NCBI GenBank assembly: GCA_018396415.1
Contig: JAGTRE010000002.1
Location: forward strand, 1 to 64,000
Direction: 5' to 3'
Source of the DNA: Candidatus Bathyarchaeota archaeon
GTDB taxonomy: Archaea; Thermoproteota; Bathyarchaeia; RBG-16-48-13; JAGTRE01
Length of the DNA: 64,000 bases
Shown here: positions 54,179 to 62,521 of the stretch, piece by piece
Layout: each line of letters starts with the position of its first letter
Position numbering within the stretch: position 1 is the first letter of the stretch
Made by a program: the position numbers and the translations under genes
Notes under the pieces: model-generated
What the model saw: only the letters and a program-made list of their open reading frames with translations
Databases searched by the model: none
What the model was told of the DNA's origin: nothing

Positions 54179-55222
54179 ATGGTGCTTGAGATTAACGGCG
54201 GCGAGAAAAGCGGAAGCGGCACGATTCTACGGTTGGCTATTGCTCTAGCAAGTATTCTCAAAGATGATCTCCACATCTATAACATACGTGGAAAACGTAG
54301 CCCGCCAGGCTTAAGACCGCAACATCTTGAGGCAGTACTCACCGCTGCAAAGCTCTGCAACGCTAATGTTGAAGGAGCAAAATTAGGCTCGCGTGAGCTA
54401 ATATTTAGGCCGAGTGAAATTGCTGGTGGCAAGATGGAGGCAGAGATCGGCACCGCAGGGAGCATACCGATGCTACTGCTAACTATATTACCAATATGCG
54501 CTTTTGCAAGGCAGGCGGTAACGTTAAGAGTTAAAAAAGGTGGCACAGATGTGAGAAACGCCCCCACGATAAACTATCTACGGCATGTGTTTCTACCCCT
54601 GTTAGGAAGAATGGGGCTGAAAGCCTCTTTAACAATACACAAGTACGGCTACTACCCGAAAGGCATGGGCGAAGTTTCTCTGGAAGTCCAACCCTGCCAC
54701 AAATTGTTGCCATTACGGCTTGACGATTTCGGAAAGCTGGACGGCTTTTATGGCATTTCAGTTTGCACCTTCCTGCAAGAAAAGAGGGTGGCAGAGCGAC
54801 AAGCAAAGGCAGCGGAAGAGTACCTTAGAGGTTACGGTTTTAGCCCGGAAATTAACATTCTCTACGATAACTCCAATCCGCTTCAAAGAGGGAGCTCCAT
54901 CGTTCTATGGGCGAATACAGATAAAGGTGCCCTTTTAGGAGGAGATGCAATCGGTGAACTGGGAAAACCAAGCGAAGAGGTTGGCCGTGAAGCGGCTGAA
55001 AACATAAGAAAGGAATTAGACGCTAAGGCTACCGTCGACGTACATCTCGCGGATATGCTAGTGCCCTATGTCGGTTTAGCTGATGAGGAGTCCATCTACC
55101 TCACTCGCTCGATAACAGAGCATCTACATACCAATATCTGGCTTACCCAAAAAATTCTCGGCGTAAAATTTCACATCTCAAAGTCCGGAGACCTCTACCG
55201 AATCGAAAAAAGGAAGTGTTAG
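54179..55222 (+). CDS. rtcA: RNA 3'-terminal phosphate cyclase
   Basis: Enzyme that converts RNA 3'-phosphate to a 2',3'-cyclic phosphate using ATP via an enzyme-adenylate. EINGGEKSGSGTILRLAIAL and RGKRSPPGLRPQHLEAVLTA are family signatures, as are AEIGTAGSIPMLLLTILPI and YYPKGMGEVSLEV. The nucleophilic His lies in SITEHLHTNIWLTQKILG. The ATG at 54179 (MVLEINGGEKSGSG) gives 347 residues, normal for RtcA. It is followed after 9 bases by the FAU-1 gene, an RNA-processing neighbour. Confidence 0.92.
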   Translation: MVLEINGGEKSGSGTILRLAIALASILKDDLHIYNIRGKRSPPGLRPQHLEAVLTAAKLCNANVEGAKLGSRELIFRPSEIAGGKMEAEIGTAGSIPMLLLTILPICAFARQAVTLRVKKGGTDVRNAPTINYLRHVFLPLLGRMGLKASLTIHKYGYYPKGMGEVSLEVQPCHKLLPLRLDDFGKLDGFYGISVCTFLQEKRVAERQAKAAEEYLRGYGFSPEINILYDNSNPLQRGSSIVLWANTDKGALLGGDAIGELGKPSEEVGREAAENIRKELDAKATVDVHLADMLVPYVGLADEESIYLTRSITEHLHTNIWLTQKILGVKFHISKSGDLYRIEKRKC

Positions 55223-55231
55223 GGGAGGACA

Positions 55232-56656
55232 TTGGCTAACGCTCGAGTTCGTGGTATTTATTCAACTGCTCTAACGAAGCTTCTTCTTGACAGCGGCTTT
55301 AAAGTGGTACAACCTTCACTTGTAATGAAGGAGAGATTTGGCGTAGAGGAAGACCGTGAACCTCCGGACCTAGAGATCTCTGACCGTCCAGATCGTCAAG
55401 GGGTTAAAGCCTTAGGGAAGGCTGATGCAATAGAAAAGTTCATTTCAATCCTAAAGAAATTTCTCAGCGACGCAATCCTCAGAAAGGGAACAGTATCTGC
55501 AGGCGGAATTTACAAGGGCATAGTCAAGAAAATCGATCCAAAGCATCACGTAGCCTTAATTGACATTGGATCAGCCTTCGGCGCCCTCCAACTTGATGAA
55601 GCTCCAAACATCAGACTTGGGGATATCTTAATCCAGGTAGATAGGAACTATGCGAGAGCCAAGGTTCCTGCATTAACGACTAAGATAAGCATCCTTGGAA
55701 ACTATGCGATTTTAATCTCTGACGGTCATGTTAGGGTAAGCCGAAAGATTTTGGACCGAAATTCTCGAGACAGACTCTGTAAGTTGGGAGAAGAACTTAA
55801 AACAGAATGGGGCATTTTATGGAGGACCGCAGCTGAAAACCAACCTCCCGACGTATTAAGGAGTGAAATAGCATACCTTATGGAGAAGGGAAAGATAATT
55901 AAAGAGAGAGCTGAACGGCTGAAAGCACCTTCACTTGTTTACGAAGGAAGATATTATTTAGATGCGGAGTTCCCAGCCCTCTCGAAGAAGAAACTCGATG
56001 CAATTCGCAGCTCTATCACCCCAACTATCCCAGGACACCACTACTACAAGGCCTGCGGAGGAAACATCGCTTCGGCAGTTGATATGGCTGAAAAACTTCT
56101 CAGCATGGGGCACCCCCTTAAGGAGGTTGAAGATCTATTTTTGCAAACTGTTACCACGGAATTTCCAATTGAAGATTCCACCGTAACAATAGAGCACGTC
56201 AAACTTGATGGAAGAGTTTTCCATCTAGGAAAAGCCTTAGTTGAAACCTACGACCGAGATAAATCTATAATAACATTACGAAGGACTTTTGAAACCAATG
56301 GCATATACGACGGGTTTGAAACACCAAAAGAAACTGGCGATTATGCCATTACGGAAATTAAAGTAAATGAATGGTATGTTAAAACGCAGTATTTCTCAAG
56401 GGATGGGCGGCAAAAGGGTATTTACATTAACGTAAACACTCCGGTTGAATTATACCCTACTAGAATCAGGTACGTAGATTTAGAAATCGATATATGCGTC
56501 TTCCCAAATGGTGAGATAAAGATACTTGACGAGAAGAAGCTAGAAGAGCAAGTTGAAAAAGGTACCATAACAATTGACCTTCTACACGCTACTAGAAGCA
56601 AGTTAAATGATATTTTAGAAAGTTTAGGAAAGCCATCGAGTTTGAAAGTTAACTGA
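55232..56656 (+). CDS. FAU-1-family RNA-binding protein/ribonuclease
   Basis: A 474-residue archaeal protein related to RNase E/G. The S1-like part is RKGTVSAGGIYKGIVKKIDP to HVALIDIGSAFGALQLDE; the RNase E/G-like fold follows; the C-terminal DUF402 domain carries LVETYDRDKSIITLRRTFET and RDGRQKGIYINVNTPVELYP. Homologues bind AU-rich RNA and have been proposed to take part in rRNA maturation. GGGGAGGAC precedes the TTG at 55232. Linked to rtcA, it suggests an RNA-processing operon. Confidence 0.88.
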   Translation: MANARVRGIYSTALTKLLLDSGFKVVQPSLVMKERFGVEEDREPPDLEISDRPDRQGVKALGKADAIEKFISILKKFLSDAILRKGTVSAGGIYKGIVKKIDPKHHVALIDIGSAFGALQLDEAPNIRLGDILIQVDRNYARAKVPALTTKISILGNYAILISDGHVRVSRKILDRNSRDRLCKLGEELKTEWGILWRTAAENQPPDVLRSEIAYLMEKGKIIKERAERLKAPSLVYEGRYYLDAEFPALSKKKLDAIRSSITPTIPGHHYYKACGGNIASAVDMAEKLLSMGHPLKEVEDLFLQTVTTEFPIEDSTVTIEHVKLDGRVFHLGKALVETYDRDKSIITLRRTFETNGIYDGFETPKETGDYAITEIKVNEWYVKTQYFSRDGRQKGIYINVNTPVELYPTRIRYVDLEIDICVFPNGEIKILDEKKLEEQVEKGTITIDLLHATRSKLNDILESLGKPSSLKVN

Positions 56657-56669
56657 AAGAGGACACGAA

Positions 56670-57548
56670 ATGCGGAAAGCAGTGGTTGCAATCGTCAAGG
56701 GCAAGGATCCAGTTAGAATGACGATTAAGGCTTTGGAGATGATCAACGCGGAGAAAACGGTATCCCCTGATGACACTGTTCTAATCAAACCAAATTATGT
56801 TACAGCCAAACATCCCTTAACAGGTGTCACCACAGACCCCCACGTCATCGAGGGACTTGTAAAATTCCTGAGGCAATATGGAGTGAGATCCATAACCATA
56901 GCCGAGGGGAGCGGATTCTGCGATACCTTCGAAGCCTACGAGTTAGCTGGAGTTGCAAAGATAGCTAAGGCTTATGGCATCAGGCTTGTCGACCTAAATA
57001 AAGACCAGTTAATTGAGATCAGAATTCCGAACGCAATGGTGCTTAAAAAAGTTAAACTAGCCAAGACAGCCCTTGAAAGTAGTTGCATCATTAGTGTACC
57101 AAAACTAAAGACGCATAGTTTGACCAAAGTTACACTCAGCTTAAAGAACCTAATGGGCGCTGTCATTCCAAAGGATACCATGCATAATAACCTAGAGGAG
57201 AAAATAGTTGATTTATTCTCACTAATTAGGCCTAAGCTAGCAGTTATCGACGGATTAATTGGCTGCTCGGGTGGCGAGCTGGGAGGAACACCGGTCCGAA
57301 TGGATATTATAATAGCAGGAGCGGATCCTATAGCGGTCGATGCGATAGGTGCGGCTATCATGGGAATAAAACCAAGCGAGGTTGATCATATCAGACTCGC
57401 TGAAGGGCGAGGATTAGGTGTGGGAAGCCTTGATGGAATAGATATCCTTCAGGAAGGTATTGGATGGATTACTAGGGAAATTGGAACTAATGAGGTTGTG
57501 CAACGCCTCCGGGAGGACTGGGCTCAAGGATTACAGTCAAATTTTTGA
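56670..57548 (+). CDS. DUF362-domain protein without ferredoxin module
   Basis: A 292-residue paralogue of the 48.97 kb protein. DDTVLIKPNYVTAKHPLTGV, TDPHVIEGLVKFLRQYGVRS, VPKLKTHSLTKVTLSLKNLM and VDAIGAAIMGIKPSEVDHIR are typical DUF362 segments. Unlike the other copy it has no iron-sulfur motif. It is 13 bases downstream of the FAU-1 gene and may be co-transcribed. No reaction is known. Confidence 0.86.
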   Translation: MRKAVVAIVKGKDPVRMTIKALEMINAEKTVSPDDTVLIKPNYVTAKHPLTGVTTDPHVIEGLVKFLRQYGVRSITIAEGSGFCDTFEAYELAGVAKIAKAYGIRLVDLNKDQLIEIRIPNAMVLKKVKLAKTALESSCIISVPKLKTHSLTKVTLSLKNLMGAVIPKDTMHNNLEEKIVDLFSLIRPKLAVIDGLIGCSGGELGGTPVRMDIIIAGADPIAVDAIGAAIMGIKPSEVDHIRLAEGRGLGVGSLDGIDILQEGIGWITREIGTNEVVQRLREDWAQGLQSNF

Positions 57549-57798
57549 TAAAGGGCTTGAATATTTCCATTCCCATCGTTTTTCCTTCGCCTTGAATAAG
57601 CCACATTACCCAGCAAATTTCTAGGGGCCCGTATCCACATTTTAGGCAACTTCTTCGGCTTTCTTCACAAATTCAACATCGCTTCTTACCGGTTCCATCC
57701 AACTGCTGTAAATTAATTCAAGCCAATTGAAGATCTAAGTCAATCGAAAAGAATATGGGATAGGCGCAGGAAGGCTTAGCGATGCTGAAGTATAATTG

Positions 57799-59811
57799 AT
57801 GAGCCTTGAGTCTTTAGCTAGGAAATTCTTTCCCTACCCGAACTATAGACCCTTTCAAGTAGATGCCATACGCTTCGCCTATAACGTAATAAAGAATAAG
57901 CGAATTGGCCTTATGTCCTCTCCTTGCGGCACTGGGAAATCCATCTCGGTTCTAACCGCATTTTTCATGGCAAGAGAACAAGGTGCTAGAGATAGATTGC
58001 TTGCTTTAACCCGCACTCGTAACCAACTGGAAATTTACTGTAGAGAACTTAAAACAATTAAGGAGTATTCAAATGCTTCTTTCATCGCTTCTATGTTTAA
58101 AAGCAAACAGGAAATGTGCCCCCTAGTCAAAGAAAATCCGAAACTAAGGGAAATTAGTTACACAGATTTCCTCCACTACTGTAAACATTTAAAAAGCGGC
58201 GCTTATGGACGTACATGCCAATATTTTGATAAAACTTTGCATCACTGGAAGCCTAGCTGGCACTCCCTTAAACTAATCGAACAAATCAAGCAAATTGGAC
58301 CGCTACTTCCCGACGAAGTTTATGAAGTTTGCTACGAGCAAACGCTTTGCCCCTACGAATTTACGAAAATCCTCGCCGGATACGCAGACATCATTGTTGG
58401 GAACTACAATTATGTGCTTTCTGAAACTATTAGGAAAGCAATCCTCGGTAGGGCGGGAATAAAGTTAGAAGAAATTAATTGCGTTTTTGATGAGGCACAT
58501 GCTCTGCCAGCATACGCAGCAGGGATGCTTTCAAATGAACTTTCAACAATCTCAATTCTCAGGGCTAAAAGGGAGGTAAAAAAGTATCATGCTAACGACT
58601 TTGGATTACTAAAAGCACTCCATAAAGTCGTAAATGAAATTGGAGAAGAAACCTACTCCAAATATGGATACGATGTAGAGCACGTAATTCCGAAAGTTGC
58701 TGTAATAAGTGCTTTGATTAAAAGATTAAACCTTACGGATCCTAGTGAAGTTCTTGATTTAACCGGGAACCTGATGGAGGAAGGAGAAAAAATACGTTGG
58801 ATACGCGTAGAAGAGGGGAAAAGCCCAGTCTCATATTTTTCGAGATGTATAACCTTCTTGAGTGATTGGATTCATGCAGCAGGCGCGGGGTACGTTCATT
58901 ATGCTAAAGTGGTGAAGACGTTAAGTGGAAGGAAACAAATAAGGATCGGAATCAAATGCCTCGACCCCTCCCTAACAACAGCGATATTGAATAAACTTCG
59001 CTCGGTAATTCTCATGTCGGGAACATTGTGGGGCATGGACTATTATATTGATATCCTTGGAATAACTCCTAGTCGAGTTGAAATACTTGAACTCCCAAAT
59101 CCATTTCCCCCAAAAAACCGAGTTCTCCTCGTCGACAAAACAGTTACCACAAAGTATGAAAAACGAACCGAGGAACAAATGCACAAAATAGCCGATAACC
59201 TTCAAAAAATAATTAAAGCAATCGGCGGCAGGGTCGCAATTTTCTTCCCTGCATATGAAGTTATGGAAGCCGTATTAAAACATCTCAAGCTAACTTATCC
59301 ATACCTTACTGAAAGAAAAGATACTAAAATTGAAGAAGTCTTCAACCTTCTAAAAACGAATGAGAAGTGCGCCATACTTGGAGTCGCCCATGGGAAAATC
59401 AGCGAAGGAGTAGATATGACCCTTAATGGAAGAACAATGCTGTCAGGAGTTATTATCGTTGGCCTACCCTACCCGAAAAAGACAGAGCTTCAAAACGCTC
59501 TATTTAACTACTTCAAAGAAAAATTCGGAGAAAAAGCCTACGGATATGCTAATGAAGCACCCTGCATCATAGCCCTAGCACAGTCTGCAGGCAGACTGAT
59601 AAGAAGCCCAGAAGACAAAGGAATCATAGTCATAATGGACAGCAGAACAACCGGCAAAATCAAACAAAAATTTCCCCAAGACTGGAAAAAAGAAATGAAA
59701 TCATACCGCAAAATCGAGAAATTAGTTGCAAAAATTCAAGAGTTCCAAAATCAAGTTAAGGAGGGAACTCGAGAGCAGGCGAGTTCCCTCCTCCCATCCG
59801 GCTCGCTCTAG
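57799..59811 (+). CDS. XPD/Rad3-family iron-sulfur DNA helicase
   Basis: Superfamily 2 5'-3' helicase, 670 residues. Walker A is SSPCGTGKSISVL (about residues 40-52); the iron-sulfur domain holds candidate ligands near C107 (EMCPLV), C128 (HYCKHL), C140 (GRTCQYF) and C184 (QTLCPYEF); the DEAH box is NCVFDEAHALPAY. C-terminal motifs include RVAIFFPAYEVMEAVL, HGKISEGVDM and AQSAGRLIRSPEDKG. It is longer than typical archaeal XPD (about 550) in the middle domain. The start is ATG 57799 or TTG 57796. The last 15 codons run through an inverted repeat and a motif shared with the downstream RNA. Confidence 0.92.
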   Translation: MSLESLARKFFPYPNYRPFQVDAIRFAYNVIKNKRIGLMSSPCGTGKSISVLTAFFMAREQGARDRLLALTRTRNQLEIYCRELKTIKEYSNASFIASMFKSKQEMCPLVKENPKLREISYTDFLHYCKHLKSGAYGRTCQYFDKTLHHWKPSWHSLKLIEQIKQIGPLLPDEVYEVCYEQTLCPYEFTKILAGYADIIVGNYNYVLSETIRKAILGRAGIKLEEINCVFDEAHALPAYAAGMLSNELSTISILRAKREVKKYHANDFGLLKALHKVVNEIGEETYSKYGYDVEHVIPKVAVISALIKRLNLTDPSEVLDLTGNLMEEGEKIRWIRVEEGKSPVSYFSRCITFLSDWIHAAGAGYVHYAKVVKTLSGRKQIRIGIKCLDPSLTTAILNKLRSVILMSGTLWGMDYYIDILGITPSRVEILELPNPFPPKNRVLLVDKTVTTKYEKRTEEQMHKIADNLQKIIKAIGGRVAIFFPAYEVMEAVLKHLKLTYPYLTERKDTKIEEVFNLLKTNEKCAILGVAHGKISEGVDMTLNGRTMLSGVIIVGLPYPKKTELQNALFNYFKEKFGEKAYGYANEAPCIIALAQSAGRLIRSPEDKGIIVIMDSRTTGKIKQKFPQDWKKEMKSYRKIEKLVAKIQEFQNQVKEGTREQASSLLPSGSL

Positions 59812-59821
59812 GGAACTGGGC
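59760..59821 (+). repeat. Three-arm complementary repeat at the helicase stop codon
   Basis: GGAGGGAACTCG (59760-59771) pairs perfectly with CGAGTTCCCTCC (59780-59791), a 12-bp hairpin with an 8-base loop. AGTTCCCT in its second arm can instead pair with AGGGAACT (59810-59817), so two hairpins exclude each other. The last part (59797-59821) matches 60095-60120 in the downstream RNA at about 21 of 25 positions. The stop codon TAG (59809-59811) lies inside it. Confidence 0.65.
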
Positions 59822-59824
59822 TTA

Positions 59825-59869
59825 ATCTAAAATTTTGTATCTAAAGATATAAAACTTTAGATAATTTTT
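59825..59869 (+). terminator. AT-rich palindrome followed by T-run
   Basis: ATCTAAA (59825-59831) and TTTAGAT (59856-59862) form the base of a nearly perfect 38-base palindrome with an inner TTTTGTATCT/AGATATAAAA stem; AATTTTT follows. The position just after the helicase gene fits transcription termination. Confidence 0.5.
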
Positions 59870-59967
59870 CCAGGAAAGGGAGAGTTTCATTAGCACAAAT
59901 TTGTCAAAAACCACATGGAAGTCAAAAATCAAACTTTATTTTTTTAGCGACGAAAACGTCGATAAGA

Positions 59968-59976
59968 CATATATTT
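59968..59976 (+). promoter_or_regulatory. Probable TATA box of the 60.0 kb RNA
   Basis: CATATATTT is centred about 28 bases before the first terminal helix of the candidate RNA (from 60005), the usual TATA-to-start distance. The region around it is AT-rich and non-coding. Confidence 0.4.
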
Positions 59977-59997
59977 GTCGCACCCTACTGATACTAA

Positions 59998-60272
59998 GTT
60001 GCATGGCCGCTGGGTAGGCCAAGTTTCACGCGGAGGAAGATGGGGGAAACCTCATCTACCAAAGCGTAGGCCAAACTGTCACGATTATACCCCGTCCGGT
60101 CTTGCTCTGGGGAACTGGGCGCGAAACCCCGGAACGAGATCTACCCGGGTATAAGTGTGACAGGGCGGCTGGAGGAACCGGTCAACGACGAATGGATAAA
60201 CGGGTAGAAAGTTGACGGGACCTCCTAGCTTGGACCCAGAAGCGGCCTGAAATTACTAAGTTTTGTTTCAGG
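59998..60272 (+). ncRNA. Candidate structured non-coding RNA, about 250-270 nt
   Basis: A GC-rich, multi-helix locus in a 530-base gap without genes. The ends close with GGCCGC/GCGGCC (60005-60010/60242-60247) plus TGGG/CCCA (60011-60014/60235-60238), then CCAAG/CTTGG (60019-60023/60229-60233) and GGAGG/CCTCC (60032-60036/60221-60225). Inside are a 7-bp GAAA-capped hairpin (60039-60056); a long arm made of CTGTCAC/GTGACAG (60076-60082/60157-60163), TTATACCC/GGGTATAA (60085-60092/60147-60154) and a 14-of-15-bp stem (60098-60112/60127-60141) with a 14-base loop; and GTCAAC/GTTGAC (60181-60186/60211-60216). CCTGAAA/TTTCAGG (60246-60252/60266-60272) may be a terminator. I see no SRP helix 8 tip, no RNase P CR-I/CR-V, and no tRNA or 5S hallmark. 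Confidence 0.6.
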
Positions 60273-60345
60273 TAATGAATTTGAATCCATCGGTAAAAAT
60301 GCACCTAAAATGGGCTTAAAATTTCAGTATAAGAAATCCCAGTTT

Positions 60346-60909
60346 TTATCTCCTATTAATTGATTTTAAAACAAAAAATCCCGTTGTCATCTGAAATGAA
60401 GAGCTTATTAAAAATATTGGTTCAAACCCGAATTGACTCACTATTAGAATAGATATTACCGCAGCAATAGCCTCAGCCACATCATAAGCCGACTCGAATG
60501 CACCTAAAAATAAGCCTCTATTATCATCGCTTAAGTCCGCTGCCAATGCGAGAAGGGCTGGGCGTTGTAGAGCATAGGATAATCCAAAGAAAAAGTCTAC
60601 AACATAAAGTTGCATCAAATTAATTACAAAAACATAGGATAAGGAACATATAGCTCCTATCATAATCCCAGTGAAGAAGATCTTCTTCTTTCCGTAAATG
60701 TCGACGAGCTTTCCTGCAGGTGTCTTAAAAATAGCTGCAACCGAACATAAAATTGCATATGATAAGCCAAAATCTATAATAGATGCTGAAAAACGGTTAA
60801 CAACGAATATGGGATAAATTGGACCTAGCAAACCGACTCCTAAAGAGCTTAGAGTACTTAATGTAAGCATGAAGAGGATTGGTGACCTCCGCATATGCAT
60901 TTCCTCCAA
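60346..60909 (-). CDS. Half-length MFS transporter protein
   Basis: A 187-residue membrane protein equal to one six-helix half of a major facilitator transporter. The MFS loop motif appears in KTPAGKLVDIYGKKKIFFTG, and ALQRPALLALAADLSDDNRG is typical of the N-terminal half. There is no second half downstream: 190 non-coding bases and the 60.0 kb RNA follow. It is either a truncated transporter or a half-size protein that works as a dimer. Confidence 0.68.
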   Translation of the reverse strand: MEEMHMRRSPILFMLTLSTLSSLGVGLLGPIYPIFVVNRFSASIIDFGLSYAILCSVAAIFKTPAGKLVDIYGKKKIFFTGIMIGAICSLSYVFVINLMQLYVVDFFFGLSYALQRPALLALAADLSDDNRGLFLGAFESAYDVAEAIAAVISILIVSQFGFEPIFLISSSFQMTTGFFVLKSINRR

Positions 60910-61090
60910 TCGGAGAGATGATGCATATGCTGTTTAGGTCATCTGCTTCCATTCTCGAGTCGGCTTGCCTCCAGCAAAGCGGAATTTTTCAGAGTTTCAA
61001 ATAAACCTTTCTGAGGAAAAAATGCGTCTCCTTTACAGGCGTCAGGGCTTTCAGGGGAAAATTGTTTAACAAAAAAGCCATGAGATTAAG

Positions 61091-61126
61091 GATGAAAAAT
61101 AAGTTGGGCCCCTTGGATAGCCCAAC
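61091..61126 (-). terminator. Hairpin terminator of the 61.13 kb gene
   Basis: On the minus strand GTTGGGC (61126-61120) pairs with GCCCAAC (61109-61103), followed by TTATTTTTC. It starts 4 bases after the stop codon of the small membrane protein gene, a classic hairpin-plus-U layout. Confidence 0.55.
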
Positions 61127-61129
61127 CGG

Positions 61130-61399
61130 CTAGTGGCTGGTTAATTTCCTAGTTTTTATTAAGATAGATAGAATTACCCCGATGATGATAATCCAGAGAA
61201 TCATGTCAGCGACTAAGTTCAATATGTTAACTCGCCAAGGAAAGTATTGTGGCGCTATTATAAGCCGAATAAGCCAAGCAAACGGGTATCCATAATGATA
61301 TGCGCCTACTAGCAGGGGTGGCGTGTTGGAGATCAGACCTGTCAATAGGGTTACTATTACTCCGCCAGCGATCGCGAGAAGCAGAATCCTTACGTTCAT
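61130..61399 (-). CDS. Small membrane protein, two transmembrane helices
   Basis: An 89-residue protein with hydrophobic segments ILLLAIAGGVIVTLLTGLI and ILNLVADMILWIIIIGVILS, joined by a Tyr/Pro-rich loop (GAYHYGYPFAWLIRLIIAPQ). The C-terminus ILIKTRKLTSH is basic. I recognise no family. It lies 78 bases downstream of the RecA-like gene on the same strand and ends at a hairpin terminator. Confidence 0.6.
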   Translation of the reverse strand: MNVRILLLAIAGGVIVTLLTGLISNTPPLLVGAYHYGYPFAWLIRLIIAPQYFPWRVNILNLVADMILWIIIIGVILSILIKTRKLTSH

Positions 61400-61477
61400 T
61401 GAGTTTCACCTAATCTTCTTTATACCTTAAAATTCATTAAGATATGGTTTGCCAATCCACAATTACTGTTAAAAGGG

Positions 61478-62521
61478 TTAGGTGAATCCGTTTTCGTTCA
61501 GTTTGAGAAGAATACATGCGCTGTGATCTGGGCGTCTAGGATGGCGGGCGGCGTAGACGACGCGATTAGCCTCTGAAGCCAACTCGGGATTTAGGCAGCA
61601 CTCTGGGCTTTTGGGATCTGGACTTCGAGATTGAATATGAAGGATGAATTTGGTTCGATAGCCAAGGGTTGTAGTGGCATATGGGATCTTGCGGTGATCC
61701 AAAGGTCCTACAGATTCGTGATTAACGACTAAAGCTGTGACCTGAAGTTTGTGACATAACTCCTCCACTCGTCCCATCCAAAGATTGATGGCAGCTGCTC
61801 TTCCGGGAAAATCTTGGGTTGCTATAAAACGCTCTTTTATAGGCGCCGTCACCGAATCGTAGATGACTAATCCAATGTCATAGCTTCTTACGAAGACGCC
61901 AATGGGGGAAGACTCAATACGGTAGATTGATTCTGGCTTTACCCGCACCTCAACTCGACCAGCCTCACTTGCCAGCACTTCCGCTTTGACCCCGTGAACG
62001 GCTAAAACTTCTTCCAGCAATCCGCATTCTAAAACGAAAATTCCAGTACTGTCTTTACGCATATCTTCTTGAGGACTCACGAGTTTATATTCCGGTAGAA
62101 ACGCTCGAGTTGCTGAGTTTAATTGCTCATCAGTGCACTTGATTCCGATTTCACTAAGCGCGGCTTCCAATGCAATTTTAACTTCTTTCTCTTGGATCCT
62201 ATGTTTACCCTTTAGAGCATAAGTTTCTATCCTAGTTTGGAAAAGCTGCGGCTCGACGCCAAATCGCTTGTTAAAAGGAAGATACCAGAATCTCTTCACC
62301 GCCTTATCGAATCCGATTTCCGTGTCCCAGTAGAGGACACTTTTGTGCTCTTGCATAATGTAGCGGTAAGCAAGTTGCATTGAGAGAAGAGTCTTACCTG
62401 AGCCCTTACCGCCGTAAATTTGGGTTAGTGTTCCCAGCCCGATTCCGCCCATCAGCAGTTCATTTAACGCTGGTAATCCTGTGTCTAAGGTAGATAATTG
62501 ATACGGCTGAAGTTCAGTCAT
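61478..62521 (-). CDS. RecA/RadB-like ATPase with large insertion
   Basis: A 347-residue RecA-fold ATPase. Walker A is YGGKGSGKTLLSMQLAYRYI (about residues 36-55), as in RadA/RadB, after a RadB-like start (LSTLDTGLPALNELLMGGIG). Walker B is DIGLVIYDSVTAPIKERF (about 215-232), some 170 residues later; in RadB the gap is about 70, so residues about 85-205 hold an extra domain. L2-like and C-terminal strands (TALVVNHESVG, TTTLGYRTKFILHI) are kept. There is no N-terminal helix-hairpin-helix domain. It starts directly after the stop of the HerA-like gene (TAAATG), so the two are probably coupled and may form a complex. Confidence 0.82.
   Translation of the reverse strand: MTELQPYQLSTLDTGLPALNELLMGGIGLGTLTQIYGGKGSGKTLLSMQLAYRYIMQEHKSVLYWDTEIGFDKAVKRFWYLPFNKRFGVEPQLFQTRIETYALKGKHRIQEKEVKIALEAALSEIGIKCTDEQLNSATRAFLPEYKLVSPQEDMRKDSTGIFVLECGLLEEVLAVHGVKAEVLASEAGRVEVRVKPESIYRIESSPIGVFVRSYDIGLVIYDSVTAPIKERFIATQDFPGRAAAINLWMGRVEELCHKLQVTALVVNHESVGPLDHRKIPYATTTLGYRTKFILHIQSRSPDPKSPECCLNPELASEANRVVYAARHPRRPDHSACILLKLNENGFT

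Noticed and set aside
60005-60247. RNase P RNA, suggested by GGAGGAAGA near the 5' end
   Set aside because: CR-I should read GAGGAAAGUC and pair with a CR-V ACAGAAUUC-type strand; the latter is missing, and the helix order (nested, not crossing) differs. A strongly diverged form is not excluded.
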